Origin: Cryptomeria japonica
Taxonomy: Eukaryota > Streptophyta > Pinopsida > Cupressales > Cupressaceae
Reading direction: 5' to 3'
NCBI RefSeq assembly: GCF_030272615.1
Contig: NC_081409.1
Location: forward strand, 247,009,502-247,073,501
Length of the DNA: 64,000 bases
Shown here: in pieces, positions 1 through 12,123 of the stretch
Layout: every line of letters begins with the position of its first letter
Numbering within the stretch: position 1 is the first letter of the stretch
Notes under the pieces: generated by a model
Seen by the model: the letters and a program-made list of their open reading frames with translations, nothing else
What the model was told of the DNA's origin: nothing
The model's database searches: none
Made by a program: the position numbers and the translations under genes

Positions 1-144
1 TGTTCTCAGTTTTTGATGAGCTCTAGCAGGACAACACCTTTGTTTGTTTTTAGTCCCGCCTAATTTCCTCCCACCTCCCTTGAGGCTAATATAGCTTCAA
101 ATTAGGGTCTATCTCAAACCTTCTTTAAATTTGACAACTCTAAG

Positions 145-560
145 AAGATGACCAATCGAAATACAAAATGGTTACATCTCCCTGTTGGTTGTTACAAACT
201 AAATTTTGATTGGGTAGCTCATGCTAACTTGAGACATGCTAGTGTGGGGAATATTGAGATACTCCTCAAGAGTGGTGGTTGTTGGTTATGGGGGAGGCCT
301 TTGTGTTAACACTAATAATATGGTGGAGGGTATGAATCTTCTCTAGGAGTCAAGATTTCTCTATCCATTGGTATCAGGTGTCTCATCATTGAAGGGGATT
401 ACAAGCTACTTATTAATGTTGTTAAAGGTTCTATCCACCTAGGGTGGGATTTGGATGACAACATTAATAACATATGTAAGCTCATTTTATGCTCTGATTG
501 AGCTAAAACACACCTACAAAGAAAGTAATAGGGTGGATGATGCCTTGGCAATTTTGGGGT
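145..560 (+). pseudogene. LINE-type RNase H domain remnant
   Basis: This is a decayed fragment of the RNase H domain found at the C-terminus of many plant non-LTR (LINE) reverse transcriptases, which degrades RNA in RNA:DNA hybrids. Conceptual translation in shifting frames gives a WLHLPVGCYKLNFD block near 165-210 (first catalytic Asp region), EGDYKLLINVVKGS at 391-432 (third catalytic region) and HTYKESNRVDDALA at 509-550, the family's closing His/Asp motif. The middle (255-390) has stops and at least one frameshift, so no protein can be made. No RT domain lies upstream within the window, so the fragment is either truncated or continues beyond position 1. A TE-derived host RNase H-like gene is possible but unlikely given the stops. 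Confidence 0.72.
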
Positions 561-1384
561 TGATTAAGGTCTCCTTAAGGTGCTAGTGAAGTTTCACTTT
601 CTTTCTTGAATGTATCAGAAGACTCCTTTCGTTGAGTGAAAATTCCATATTAGTAATAATCATGGTGGAAGAATTGGTTGTTAGTTACGGGATGGATTGG
701 AGCTTATGTGGCCTTTCCACTTAGATATTGAATTTGACACAACTGCATATGTGGATTTCTAGTTAGATTCTTTGTGTTGTGTGGTGGGCTCTACTAATGA
801 AATGGTCTTTCTATGCTTAGACTGCAAGTGTGGTGCTCATTCATACCAGGTTTTTAATTGATTTGTCAATTGATTATTTTAATGATGGTTTTTGTATCTA
901 CAATGTCTCTACTCATGTTCTTCATTTAGTGTAATGGGCCTCGCTAATAACATGAACTTCTTTTCCTTGGCCTACATGTGTGGTGCTTAATCATACTAGA
1001 TTTTCGATTGATTTGGAAATTGTGTTTCGTAACAATGACTTTTGTACCCATTATATCCTCATCAAGATTAATACTATTAATTATCCTTCACTCCAAAATG
1101 CCTTATTATTCAATGATGACATGACCTTGATATTTGGTGCATGGCTCTCCCTCCTCCATTTCATAACCCGTACCTCTATCTTTGAGCATAATGATTATCA
1201 ATTTGTTAGAATAATTCTTAGTAATAATTTCTATTACTATGACATGCATCTCAATATTTTAATCTTATTATGGTTCTATTTTCCTTTTCTCTCAACTTGT
1301 TGGTCTAAAAAAACCTAAGTGTGGGCTAGGCATTGTTAAGTTTGATTTGGTTTTGGCTATTGGTTTGATAATGAGTGGTGAAAA
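561..1384. other. Gene-free decayed sequence
   Basis: Apart from the diverged duplication at 770-1075, I see no coding remnant, RNA gene or terminal repeat here. It is AT-rich and probably old transposon sequence, joining the LINE fragment to the coding remnant at 1385. Confidence 0.4.
770..1075. repeat. Diverged tandem duplication (about 150 bp x 2)
   Basis: Segments 770-928 and 930-1075 are related in the same order. Both contain TGTGTGGTGCT, then TTCATACCAGG or AATCATACTAG, then TTNNATTGATTTG, then a stretch ending in TTTTTGTAYC or CTTTTGTACC. The copies are strongly diverged by eye. The small open frame at 980-1318 overlapping it has no recognisable domain and I do not call it a gene. 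Confidence 0.45.
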
Positions 1385-1628
1385 TTCGTATTGAGCCTAG
1401 TACTTGTGAGGAATTGAAGGACGATGCCACTATTTGGAAAATTTGTTATGAGGGTGGGGTTTCTTGATTCTTGAAGTGCTTGAATGGTTATGACCAAAAT
1501 TTGTCGATCTAATTTGCTAGATTTTGGGATAATTAGAGGGTGTGAGTTGGTGGCATTTCTTTTGAAATCAATGAAGAGGTCATTGTGAAGGCTATTGGAA
1601 TGACTAATAGAGACAGGAAATTGAAGAA
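1385..1628 (+). pseudogene. TE-associated coding remnant, 5' part (interrupted by R1)
   Basis: A plus-strand frame with few stops gives EPSTCEELKDDATIWK near 1393-1440 and, after a frame change, GGISFEINEEVIVKAIGMT near 1552-1608. The same frame resumes at 9703 on the other side of R1, with a stop three codons in and then DRVSDNIIFSHF. It resembles the large hypothetical proteins often seen inside plant transposons, but I cannot name the family and no catalytic motif is visible. Frame continuity across the insertion is the main support for treating it as once coding. Confidence 0.4.
1624..1628. repeat. Target-site duplication of R1, left copy
   Basis: AAGAA lies immediately before the TGTTGGCATT start of the R1 5' LTR and matches AAGAA at 9703-9707 exactly. 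Confidence 0.88.
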
Positions 1629-3920
1629 TGTTGGCATTGTGTTGCCATTGATGTCAACTGGTATAGCTTAAAGCAGGACAACCGGCATGGGAGAATAGTT
1701 GATATGTTGTTAGTTCTATGTGTGGACAATGAAGCCAACAGAAAGCATGTGGGAGTAATCGGTTTACATGTCAGTATTGGGAAGAAGTAACCAGTTTGTG
1801 AGTATGCATGTTGATGCTAAACAAGCATGATAGAGAAGTTACCGGTGAGTGATATGAACCGACAAGCTTGTGATCGGTTAATTTTGCTGCAGTATGAACT
1901 AATGAAAGGTCAACAGTGCAACTGGTATGCTAGTATGTACTCAACTAGAAGGATTCCCACCGAGAAAGAGAAAGTTGACAGAGTGTGTGCTTTTGGAGTG
2001 AGCAAAGATGACATATGAAAAAGCTACCGAGACATATGTCAAGTCAAAAAGGTATCCTCTCCTCAGTGAAGTCATTTTATTACTCGCAGGTGACATAGAT
2101 CTTCTTCCACTGGTGTTTGGCAGTTGAAGTGCAATTGTCTATTCCTCCCCTCCGGTAAGTGGTAATACCTTGCTTATCCCATAGTTTACTTGGCATACAT
2201 CATGAATCTCTGAGATAAGACAGTCAAAGTAAGCAAAGACAGGTGATTGGATGCATAGACCGGATGACTAATGTAGAAGATGAGGAAGCTTCTTGAGGTT
2301 GAGGTCAGAGATGTGCACCTGATCAGCATGTGAAGACATGATGTGCTACCAGGGCAGAGAAGGAAGAGTGAAGATGGTGGGTTTGCCTCCTTGGCAAACC
2401 AGTTGAGAAGAGAACCAATCAAACGAAGATAGGGCTCTGTAGTTGCACACATGGAGTTACCGATATGCAAATGGAAACTGATGTTTCCACAAATGCATAA
2501 TAGTTGGAGATGGATGGCATGAAGATATCATGTAGATTACCAGTATGAAGGTAAAAACTTGTCAATTGGTAAACAAGGTGGATACTAACATACAACCAAG
2601 TGATCAGGGAGACAAAAATGAAGTGCTCTCAGTCTGCTGAAGATGCACATGACGAGTCATCCTAAATTGCTGCTGAGGACCGACATGGTTGATGACCGGA
2701 CTGACAAGATCCACCGGCACAAGGAAGGAGAAGGGAACAAGGTTAACCGATAAGGGAAGACATACCAGCAGGGTTAGAGAACCGGTAGGCAAAGAGGGAT
2801 CGATGGTATCATGCACACACCAGTTGTGTGTAATTTGTCGGTGACCAAGTCAGACTGATTTGGTGAGCTAAGGTGGATGCCGACAAAGGTGCCATGCAGA
2901 GTCAAGGTGGAGGACATGCATGTAGTGGTAGATGGAGTGTGCACCGATGAGGTTGTTACAGAGTTGGTCAATAGTAATTGTAGACCTCGTAAATAATGGG
3001 AGGTGTTGTAAAGGTGTGAGGCTCGAGGAAGTAGAGTGATCTTGAGAAAAGAAGAGAGAAGATAAGATTGAGAAGAGTCAAGGAACTTAGCATCTGAAGA
3101 AAAGAGCTAGAAGGGAAGGTTACACTAGTGAGAGGGTTTAATAGTGGCTTAACTAGTAAGATCAGACAAACTAGCAAACTGCAAAATGAGTTGCAGAGGT
3201 GGAAACCAGAAGTGTTCAAGCCAACTAGAAGGTAGTGAAGAGTTTAGCAGCTGCATGTGTGTATGGGAAAGAAGATCCAACAGGTAGTGAAAAGAGAAAG
3301 GATAAACTAGTGAGCAGATTAACTAACAACAGGTGTATGTTTTGACTGATCATCCAATAGGCAAAGGTAGAACCAGTCTATCAACAATAACAAGTGAAGG
3401 TGACCAGAGAGATTGAGAGAGAGATAGAAGGAAGAGTAGAAGTCAACCCATGAGGCAAAGGAGGTGAGAAACCAATAGGGTAAAGTGTATGCAGTGGTTA
3501 CAAGATTCACTTGTAATCAGACTATTACTTTTGTAATTGATTATGTACAGGATAGATCACTGAGTTGGAGCTCGGTGCAGGGGTTGGTGCTCCTTGGGTT
3601 GGTGCCCTAAAGAAGGAGTGGTACTCCTTGGGTTGGTGCCCTAAATGTTGTAACCTAAGGTTGTCATTATGAGGCTGTATTGGAGCAGTAGACTCCAGCA
3701 ACACTTCTCACCAAGGTTAATCCCATCTTGGGTTTTCCTTGTATATACCGGTGTCATGTGATGTGACTTTGTGTGATTGCATTGTGAAGTCTTGCATTAT
3801 CTCACCGGTAGGTTTACTTGTGTTTGTTTTACTAGCCGATACTCTCTTTTAGTATGAAAAGGTTTAAGAGTTTTGGAAACCACTTATTCACCCCCTATCA
3901 ATGGTACATTGTGTTCAAAA
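1629..3920 (+). repeat. R1 5' LTR
   Basis: The LTR begins TGTTGGCATTGTG and ends TGTTCAAAA, where the 3' LTR has TGTTCAACA. It lacks about 370 bp that the 3' LTR carries at roughly 8412-8783; the break is flanked by GAAG in both contexts. It has two copies of an internal unit of about 33 bp (3582-3648) where the 3' LTR has three. Its end shows the ATTCACCCCC tract at about 3889-3897 that is shared with other LTR families in this window. Confidence 0.9.
3582..3648 (+). repeat. Subrepeat of about 33 bp inside R1 LTR (2 units)
   Basis: Two imperfect units built on TTGGTGCTCCTTGGG and TTGGTGCCCTAAA. The matching place in the 3' LTR (about 9326-9428) has three units, so the copy number changed after or during integration. 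Confidence 0.75.
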
Positions 3921-3922
3921 AT

Positions 3923-3935
3923 TGGTATCAGAGCC
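3923..3935 (+). promoter_or_regulatory. Primer-binding site of R1 (tRNA-Met initiator type)
   Basis: TGGTATCAGAGCC sits two bases after the 5' LTR. TGGTATCAGAGC is the standard plant Copia primer site complementary to the 3' end of initiator tRNA-Met, where minus-strand DNA synthesis starts. Confidence 0.9.
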
Positions 3936-3992
3936 TAGGTTCCCAGTTGATAAGCTTTCTCTAGTCTGGGTAGATTTTAGTATAAGGACACA

Positions 3993-5974
3993 ATGGGTTG
4001 TTTTGAGTCAATCTTTGATTTGGTTTTCAATGGTTCTAACTATTCCATTTTGTGTTACATAATGGAAGTATACTTGTCCTCATTAAGGTATGATGTATGG
4101 ATATCTATTGTAGATGGTCTCCCTAGTCATGTCACTCCTCCCACCAGTTCAGATGCTGAAAGAAGATACCAGTGTAATGGTGAAGCAATGAAGGCTATAC
4201 TCTGTGGGCTTTCAGATGATGTTTCCTCCACATGGATAGATGCAGATCATCCAAAAGCCTATGGGAAAGATTGAAGAAACTTTATAGGAATGAATGTTGC
4301 ACTCCAAAACCGGTTTATGGAAGCAAGAAGATCAACGAAACAAACACATGTGCAGATGATGAAGATAGATCAGCCAGCTATTGCAACAAAAATGATGAAG
4401 AAGGAACCCACCTCTTAATGGATCAAAAGATAGAAAGTGAGGAGCACACATCAGAAGGTGACAATGCAGATAAACCTCCCTAGGAAGATGTGCTTGGGAA
4501 TGATAGTGAATATGAAGCTGGAGTTGACCTTGAAGAAGAACTGGTAAGTGCACTAGAAGAGCTACAAAATGTTAGAAATGAATTTAAGAATTATAAAAAA
4601 ATCAATTCATGATGAATGCAGTCAGTTGAGAATATGTCTTGAGGAATCAAACAAGAACATCAACTTGTTGACAACTCAACTTGAAGAGGCCAAAGGTATG
4701 GTTGATGATTTGAAATTAGTCTTGGATGCCAAGGAGAGTAGATGTGAGGAACCACAACTAGAAGTGGAGACAAAGGACAAAGAATGTCAGGACCTAAAAG
4801 GAGAAATGGAGAGCATCAGGAAGACCTTGAAAGGTGTCAAAATGAGCTCAAGGTAAGGATCTAGTATGATGACAACACTGAGGCCTTGGAAAAGATGTTG
4901 AGTAAACAAAAAAACTCCAAGGATACCGGAGGATTATAATATGCTACCGATGGATGCTCCACAAGCGAGGATGGCTCTCACAAGGACATTCAGTTTGTCC
5001 CCTCTAATGGAGATAACAAGGGTCAAACCTTCACAGTCTGAAGTGCACCAAGAAAGAAGGTTAACCTAGCTACAACCGGTGAAGACTTGAGGCTAAAAAT
5101 GAAGATGGGTGCAACAAGAAGAAATAATGCAGATCCTAAAGGAAAAATAAAGCTTAGAGAAGATAGGTTCACTGGAAAAAAGAATGAAAGAAGGTAGCCT
5201 AAGATATTCCCCATGGATGGAAGACAAAGAGATGCAACACCTCAAAGAAGTAGAAGTGGAGAAGCCAAACTGATCAAATCACCTCATGTTTGGAAAAATG
5301 AATTTGTAAGTAATATGTATCCATTCTCTAGTTACTATTTTGCTTGTAAAGGATATGGCCATAGGGCAAAGGAATGCAAAAAGATGTCTAGGAATAGAAA
5401 AGGCGTTCTTCCTAGGAATAGAAATTCAGTTTGTAGAAGATGTAATGCATTTGGGCATAGAACATCAGAATGTAGATACATGCATAGGCTCACTCCCGGT
5501 TATGCTAACCAGAGTCCATTTGCTGCTTCAAGAAATATAAACTATATATACTATAACTGCAATGGATCTGGCCATAGAAGTAATGAGTGTAGGAAGAAGA
5601 TGATTCATGCACATGGAAGCTGACATAATAGCTATTCCCAAAGGAGAATTGCTCCTACAAGATCAAGATATCAATTGAAACCGGTAGTAGACTACAATGG
5701 CATGGCCTTGAGAAGAAGATCAAACTGGTCTGATAGAAGATCTTCCATTCATCTAGTTGGGATGAATGCAGTATGCTTGTATGGAAATATATCCAGTCAT
5801 ACTGTAGATCTTGGTAAAGAAAAGATCTATCAGAAGAAGAAGATGAGACATGATCCAAAGGCTACAAATGAGAAGAGGAGGGAGTCCAAGAAGGTATGGA
5901 GGAAGAAGGAAGAGAACATGACCATGGACCGACACTGTGAACTCAATGCACATGTGATATCTCTTAAAGTTTAA
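3993..5974 (+). pseudogene. gag: R1 gag remnant (UBN2-like domain, coiled coil, CCHC knuckles)
   Basis: Gag forms the particle that packages the element's RNA. The first ATG after the primer site opens a Copia-type N-terminal domain (3993-4274), with FNGSNYSILCYIMEVYLSSL and, later, EAMKAILCGLS. A charged coiled coil follows at about 4497-4856. Zinc knuckles follow: ACKGYGHRAKEC (first Cys lost), CRRCNAFGHRTSEC (intact CX2CX4HX4C, near 5430-5475) and NCNGSGHRSNEC (first Cys lost). A fourth degenerate knuckle, CLYGNISSHTVDLG (near 5770-5815), has two Cys changed to Gly. Stops and frame changes occur at 4275, 4481, 4854 and 5623. The last open stretch ends at 5974, just before a GGGGGAG tract; there is no pol afterwards. 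Confidence 0.82.
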
Positions 5975-6987
5975 AGGAGATGCAGATCCTTAGGGGGAGC
6001 TATATGTTGATTAGATCATTCACCCCAAAATATTGAGAAGGACAAAGGAAAGGATGGGCAATCACCGACATGATGAAGAAGCTGAGATGAAAGAATGTGT
6101 GCAATTGATATCTTGGCTACACATTCACACGAGAAAGATGGATCATTGCTGCAAGTGTCAAAGTTGGATGTGACACCGGAAGGAGAGCCAGTGGACAAAG
6201 TATACTGGTAGAGATATTGAATTGGTATAGTAAACTGACATGTGCAATATGTTGTCGGTAGGGACAGTTACCGGTATTGAAGAATATGTGAGTCAATGTG
6301 TTCCAGTTATGTTGCAATGACTCCGGTAGGCTGGATAGATGAATTTATGTCTCTGATGATATCAAAAGTTGTCCTAAATGAGAGTGTGTTGGACCAATAA
6401 CTGATCCCATTTATATGAGACATCATGATGTTAACTGATGTGAAAGTTGACATGGAGTCATTGTGACTTAGCATTGTGGCTAGGTAAGATCGTGTCACAA
6501 AGATGGGATGGATGTCATGGAAGTGAAAGACCATCAACATGTATAGATGCTCACTTCCACTAGTACAAAGTGCAGTTGGGGTTACCGGTTTAGGAATTGA
6601 TCAAAGAAAAATGAAGACCAAAGGGTTGTGATTTAGGGGGAGTTCACAGTCATATCTTATGATTGGTATTTGATACACTTGACACATGAGGAAATCAAGT
6701 GTCATTGCTGCTGCAACATGGACCTGTATACAGGGAGATGTGAACAAATATGTGAGTTGCCTACATAGGGGGAGAATATGTTAAACAAATTGGTGTCAAT
6801 TATCCAGTTCAAGTGCTACTAGTTGAGAGGTTGCAGAGCATAGTGGTAAAAAGGAAACACACAACCAATCCAAAAGGGGAAGAGAGAGATTGTAGTATAC
6901 TAGTTGTCAAGACCCTTTTCCATTGTTGTCAAAGGGGGAGAAAGGATTTGTAGTATACCGGATAGTACATGTGTTGACATCAATGCC
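5975..6987 (+). other. R1 3' untranslated region with repeated purine tracts
   Basis: No pol motif is present. GGGGGAG-type tracts recur at 5993, 6636, 6768 and 6934, with related purine runs near 6874. The one at 6934 is preceded by CATTGTTGTCAAA, which resembles the sequence before the true polypurine tract. Confidence 0.7.
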
Positions 6988-6998
6988 AAAGGGGAGAT
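6988..6998 (+). promoter_or_regulatory. Polypurine tract of R1
   Basis: AAAGGGGAGAT lies directly before the TG of the 3' LTR. This is the plus-strand DNA priming site. The dyad TTGACATCAATGCCAA (6974-6989) abuts it. Confidence 0.85.
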
Positions 6999-9702
6999 TG
7001 TTGGCATTGTGTTGCAATTGATGTCAACTGGTATAGCTTAAAGCAAGACAATTGGTATGGCAGAATAGTTGATATGTTGTTAGTGCTATCAACTGGTAGT
7101 GTGGACAATGAAGCCACTAGGTAAGCATGTGGGAGTAACCGGTTTACATGTCAGTATTGGGAAGAAGGAACCGGTTTGTGAGTATGCATGATGATACTAA
7201 ACAAGCATGATAGAGAAGTGATCGATGAGTGATATGAACTGACAAGCTTGTGACCAGTAAAATTTGCTGTAGTATGAACTAATGAAGGGTCAACAATGCA
7301 ACTGGTATGCTAGTATGCTATGAACTAGTAGGACTCCCACCATGAAAGAGAAGATTGACAGAGTGTGTGATGTTTCAGTGAGCAAAGATGACATATGGAA
7401 AAGCTACCAGGACATATGTCAAGTTAAAGAGGTATCCTCTCCTCAGTGAAGTCACTTTATTATTGGAAGGTGACATAGATCTTCCTCCACCGGTGTTTGG
7501 TGGTTGAAGTGTGGTTGTATATTCCTCCCCTCTAGTAAGTGGTAATACCTTGCTTATCCTAAAATTTACTTGGCATACATCATGACTCTCCGGGATAAGA
7601 CAATCAGAGTAAGCAAAGGAAGGTGATTGGATGCATAGACCAAACGACTAATGTAGAAGATGAGGAAGCCTCCCGAGGTTGAGATCAGAGATGTGCATTG
7701 GATCAACATGTGTAGACATGATGTGCTACCAAGGCAGAGAAGGATGAATGAAGATGGTGGGTTTACATCCTTGGCAAACTGGTTGAGAAGAGAACTAGTC
7801 AAATGAAGATAAGGCTTTGTAGTTTCACACATGGAGTTACCAGTATGTAGATGGAAAGTGGTGTTGCAACAAATGCATAACAATTGGAGATGGATGGCAT
7901 GAATATATCATTCATGTTATCGGTATGAAGGCATAAACTTGTCAATTGGTAAACAAGGTGGATACCGACATATAACCAAGTGAACAGAGTGACAAAAGTG
8001 AAGTGCTCTTAGTCTGATGAAGATGCACATGATGAGTCATCCTAGATTTTTGTTGAGGACCAACATGGTTGATGATCGGGCTGACAAGATCCATCGGCAC
8101 AAGGAAGGAGAAGGAAAGAAGGTTAACCGGTAAGAGAAGACATACCAACAGTGTTAGAGAACCGGTAGGCAAAGAGAGACCAATGGTATGATGCACACAC
8201 CGGTTGTGCGTAATATGTCAATGACCAAGTCAGGTCAATTTGGTGAGCTAAGGTGGATACCAAAAAAGGTTCCACGTGGAGTCAAGGTGGCGAACATGCA
8301 TGCAATGATAGATGGAGTGTGCATCGATGAGGTTGTTACAAAGTTGGTTAATATTAATTGTAGACCTTGTAAATCATGGGAGGTGTTGCAGAGGTGTGCA
8401 GCTCGAGGAAGGTCAAAAAGAGGTGATCTATGGTATGCATCAATCGATCGATGTAGAGTGTCCAGGTGCATAATGAGTTTGGTGATGCAATCTATTGAAT
8501 CATTTATGGTGATTGATCTTGTGCCTTGCCGACGAACTATCCGTGTTTGTTAAGTTGAGAAAACATTCCTTGGAAGGAAGAAGATATGGTAGGTGATGCC
8601 TGATTTCTTGCAGGTTGTTCATCCTTGTGTAGAAAGAGATCTGATTAGATCTCATTGACCTCATGATCAGTGGAAGAAACCCTTCCCCGCCAATAGTTTG
8701 AAGCTGCGTTTTGGCGGGAAATATCAGTAATAAGAATGGAGGCAGAAGACCAGATTTGATGATGTTGGTTTGTGAAGTAGAGTGATCCTAAGAAAAGAAG
8801 AGAGAAGATAAGATTGAGAAGATTCAAGGAACTTAGCATCTGAAGAAAAGAGTTAGGAGGAAAGGTTAAACTGTTGAGAGGGTTTAACAATGGCTTAACT
8901 AGCAAGATCAGACAAACCAACAAACTACAAAATGAGTTGCAGAGGTGGAAACTAATAGTGTTCAAGATAACTGGAAGGTAGTGAAGAGTGCAGCAGTTGC
9001 ATGCGTTTATGGGAGAGAAGATCTGATAGGTAGTGAGCAGAGAAAGGATAAACCGGTGAGTAGATTAATCGGCAGCAGGTGTAAGTTCTGACTAATTATC
9101 CAATAGGCAGAGGTAGAACTTGTGTGTCAGTAGCAGCAAGTGAAGGTGAGTAGAGAGATTGAGAGAGAGATAGAAGGAAGAGTATAATTCAACCGGTGAG
9201 GCAGAGGAGGTGAGAAACCGATAGGGTAATGTGTATGCAATGGTTACAAGATTCACTTGTAATTAGACTATTACTTTTTTAATTGATTATGTACAGGATA
9301 GATCACTGAGTTGGAGCTCAGTGCAAGGGTTGGTACTCCTTAAGTTGGTGCCCTAAATCAAGGGTTGGTGCTCCTTGGGTTGGTTCCCTAAAGTAGGAGT
9401 GGTACTCCTTAGGTTGGTACCCTAAATGTTGTAACCAAAGGTTTTCATTATGAGGCTAGATTGGAGTAGTAGACTCTAGCAGCACTTCTCACCGAGGTTT
9501 TTCCCATCTTGGGTTTTCCTCGTATATACCAGTGTCATGTGATGTGCCTTTGTGTGATTGCATTGTGAAGTCTTGCATTATCTCACTGGTAGGTTTACTT
9601 GTGTTTGTTTTACTAACTGGTACTCTCTCTTAGTATGAAAAGGTTTAAGAGTTTTGGAAACCACTGATTCACCCGCCTCTTAGTGGTACATTATGTTCAA
9701 CA
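6999..9702 (+). repeat. R1 3' LTR
   Basis: Begins TGTTGGCATTGTG and ends TTCAACA before the AAGAA duplication. It is the fuller of the two copies: the segment at about 8412-8783 is missing from the 5' LTR, and three units of the roughly 33-bp subrepeat occur at 9326-9428. The open frame at 8188-8553 lies wholly inside the LTR and shows no domain. Confidence 0.9.
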
Positions 9703-9707
9703 AAGAA
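9703..9707. repeat. Target-site duplication of R1, right copy
   Basis: AAGAA, identical to 1624-1628. Confidence 0.88.
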
Positions 9708-10860
9708 GTAGGATAGAGTTAGTGATAACATCATCTTTTCCCATTTTCAATGAGGATAAAAATCCATCAAGCTTCATAGTGGGTTAGATAGAGAGGAATT
9801 CCCGCCACCCTGGGTCTGGGTATTCTTGATGCTCATTAAGTTTTTTTACTTTGGAGGAGAGATTTAAAGTCTATTATTTCTACCATTTTCCCCTTCTCAC
9901 ACATTTCCACCACAAATCATAGATTTTCTTTTCATTTTCTACTTACTTCTTTGGAAAGCTCCATAAAAGATGCCACAGAGACAAATTCTAAAAGAAGTGA
10001 TAAATTTCCCATCTCTCGACACTAGGGGCTTATCTTTCAACTCTATCACTTTCATCTTGCCCTGTGTCCCCCTAAACTAATTGTTGTTGTTGAGGACCCT
10101 CCTTCTACTACTATCCTAGAGGGCTTTATGGATCTAACAACAAAAAGAAGCATATTCAACATTTAGCTTTGGTTAGGCCTCCCCTTTTGCTAGCAATTTG
10201 GATAGTAAAGATCTTGACATTCCTACAAGCTTAGGTTTACCTACCTCTCAAGGAAAAAAATCCACTGCCATAAATTTCCTCATTGGACTAGCATGGCAGG
10301 TCAAGGTCTTTGTGACCTCAAGCATAACCCTTCATCTTAGAATTTGGGTAAAATGGGTTACAAGTTGGGAAAACAAACATCAGATGCCAAGAAAATGAAG
10401 AAGACCCAATCATAGATTGAGGAAATTGATACTGAAGAGGAAATTACTAATGATAATAGATAGGAGATGGTTAAGGATGTTAGTGGCACTAACCCTAGGA
10501 GTTCCAATAGACTTGTGAGGTGCCCCGTGACTAAGGGTAATGCGGTGGTCAATGTTGATCCTAGTAAAGAGGGGAATTTGGATACTATGTGCAAGTAATC
10601 AAACAAAGCGACAAAATGCTCTAGATAAAAGGGAAACCAGACAGACTGAGCCAATGAATGGAGGGAGAGTTAGTAATGCCCCCTCAAGAGGGTGCATGGG
10701 AAATGGAGGACTAGATAACATCTTGAAAGAAACATTGCCCCAACAATCAGGAGGAAACACAACTCAAAACAAAGTGGATGTGCGAAAAAGACACTCAAAA
10801 ATGAGCTCGTAGGAAGAAATTGGGCAAAAAATGGTCCTAAAGGGACCAGGATCACAAAAG
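9703..10860 (+). pseudogene. TE-associated coding remnant, 3' part
   Basis: Continues the frame interrupted by R1: DRVSDNIIFSHF, then LHSGLDREEFPPPW near 9769-9811, then FLMLIKFFYFGGEI, each broken by occasional stops. Further plus-strand pieces at 10198-10398 and 10540-10812 are hydrophilic (a Gln/Asn/Lys-rich tail) and may be its C-terminus or a LINE ORF1 fragment. No known catalytic motif is seen. I do not recognise the family. Confidence 0.38.
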
Positions 10861-12123
10861 TTAGGGCATTAGCAGGCCCTATATTAGAAAATTAAAAAAT
10901 TTACTATTTACTTTTATTGTGCATGAGAGAGAAAATGAGAGATTAAGGAGAACCTAGTGCATTCAAGAACTTCTTTGTGTATAGATGAGATGACAATGGG
11001 CAGGCACTGAGGTACCGCGTGGAAGTTGTAGTGACTGTTTGATGTACGTGATGACACAATTGATAGGTGAGTCAAAAATAACTTGATCCTCACATTTAAT
11101 TTATTGCATTTATGAGCCAGGCGAGGTTGAGAAATAGTGTTCCCATGATTTTTTGTTCTACAAGAATGCATGCTAAAGTGGCGGGAATGTGTTCCCACAA
11201 TTTATACAAAGGACCCAGGTTAGGAGTGAAAAAGGGGGATGTTAGTAGGGTTGCAAGAGTGTAATCCCACAAATGTGGTGTTGCACATAGGGATAGAGGG
11301 AGTGATCTCCCATGGATCAAGGAACCACGAGAGTGCATTCCTATGAGAAAACTAGGATTGGCTAGATCAACCAGCAGAAACATAATCCCACAGGTCGGGG
11401 GAAGGGAAAATGTGCAAGATTTGTACTGTTGGGCATACGATGGTGGGATAACGACTAAAAATGGTGAGAATTCCACAAAAGAGGAAAAACAAAAATGATG
11501 AGATGCGAATTTTATTTTTTTAGTGTACCATACACAAGGTGGACCATTATTCATTGATTCAATGAGTCTGTGTACACTATTAAGTGATTCAACATTATTG
11601 ATATACTCCATTCTTTGGCATATTATGATTTTTTGAGTGTAGCTTATTTTTTGAAAAATTGATGTACCATGGATTGTACATATTTTTTGGAGACATTTAT
11701 GCATATATATGATGGAGATTTTGGTTGGTGCACCATGTGTATGTTGTTTATGATGCATGCATGAATTATGATGTATGTACAGATGCATATATATGTATGG
11801 ATGCATATGATGTGATGGATTGACATGTTTGTGATGCATTATGAGATATCTATATAATTGTAAGAGATGACTATATACATTGATGTGATTATGCTTATAT
11901 GAGATGCACTAACCTACTTGTGATGTAGTATGTGATGTTCTTATGTATTTATGTATAATTCTAATGATTTATTACTATATGGATGTATGCACAATGGATA
12001 TGAGTGAATGCTTATGATTGATGACTAGATGTATATTGATGGTGATTTATTGACGCGTGTGATGTAAAATGGGATATGGATGTCTACATGTTGCACTGCA
12101 TATGTATGAATTTAATAATATTA
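10861..12123. other. Gene-free flank with degenerate short repeats
   Basis: At 11160-11400 there are spaced variants of TGTNATCCCACAA, which suggest an old imperfect repeat. From about 11690 to 12110 the sequence is rich in ATGYATATG-like words. The long minus-strand open frame at 11096-11839 is low-complexity (His/Met/Ile from these words) and is not a credible gene. Element H inserted at the right edge of this stretch. Confidence 0.5.

Larger units (their letters stand above)
1629..9702 (+). mobile_element. R1: gag-only Copia-like LTR retrotransposon
   Basis: R1 is an 8.07-kb element bounded by long direct repeats (2,292 and 2,704 bp), TG...CA-type ends and a perfect 5-bp target duplication. 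A primer-binding site complementary to initiator tRNA-Met follows the 5' LTR and a purine tract precedes the 3' LTR. The internal region (3921-6998) holds a Copia-type gag remnant but no protease, integrase, RT or RNase H motif, so it must have depended on enzymes supplied in trans. This matches the terminal-repeat-with-gag (TR-GAG) class of non-autonomous elements. Both LTRs have decayed and gag contains stops, so it is inactive. It inserted into an older coding remnant. Confidence 0.92.

Noticed and set aside
145-560. Functional host RNase H gene
   Set aside because: Stops and frameshifts between the catalytic blocks; the pattern is that of a LINE remnant.
8188-8553. 121-codon plus-strand open frame
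   Set aside because: Lies wholly in the R1 3' LTR; the equivalent in the 5' LTR is broken by a deletion and stops; no domain.
11096-11839. 247-codon minus-strand open frame
   Set aside because: Low-complexity His/Met/Ile sequence arising from ATGYATATG-like repeats; no domain and no support from context.
12117-12121. AATAT as target duplication of H
   Set aside because: AATAT also follows the other LTR (58644-58648), but two extra bases (TA) separate it from the LTR start at 12124, so I do not call it.
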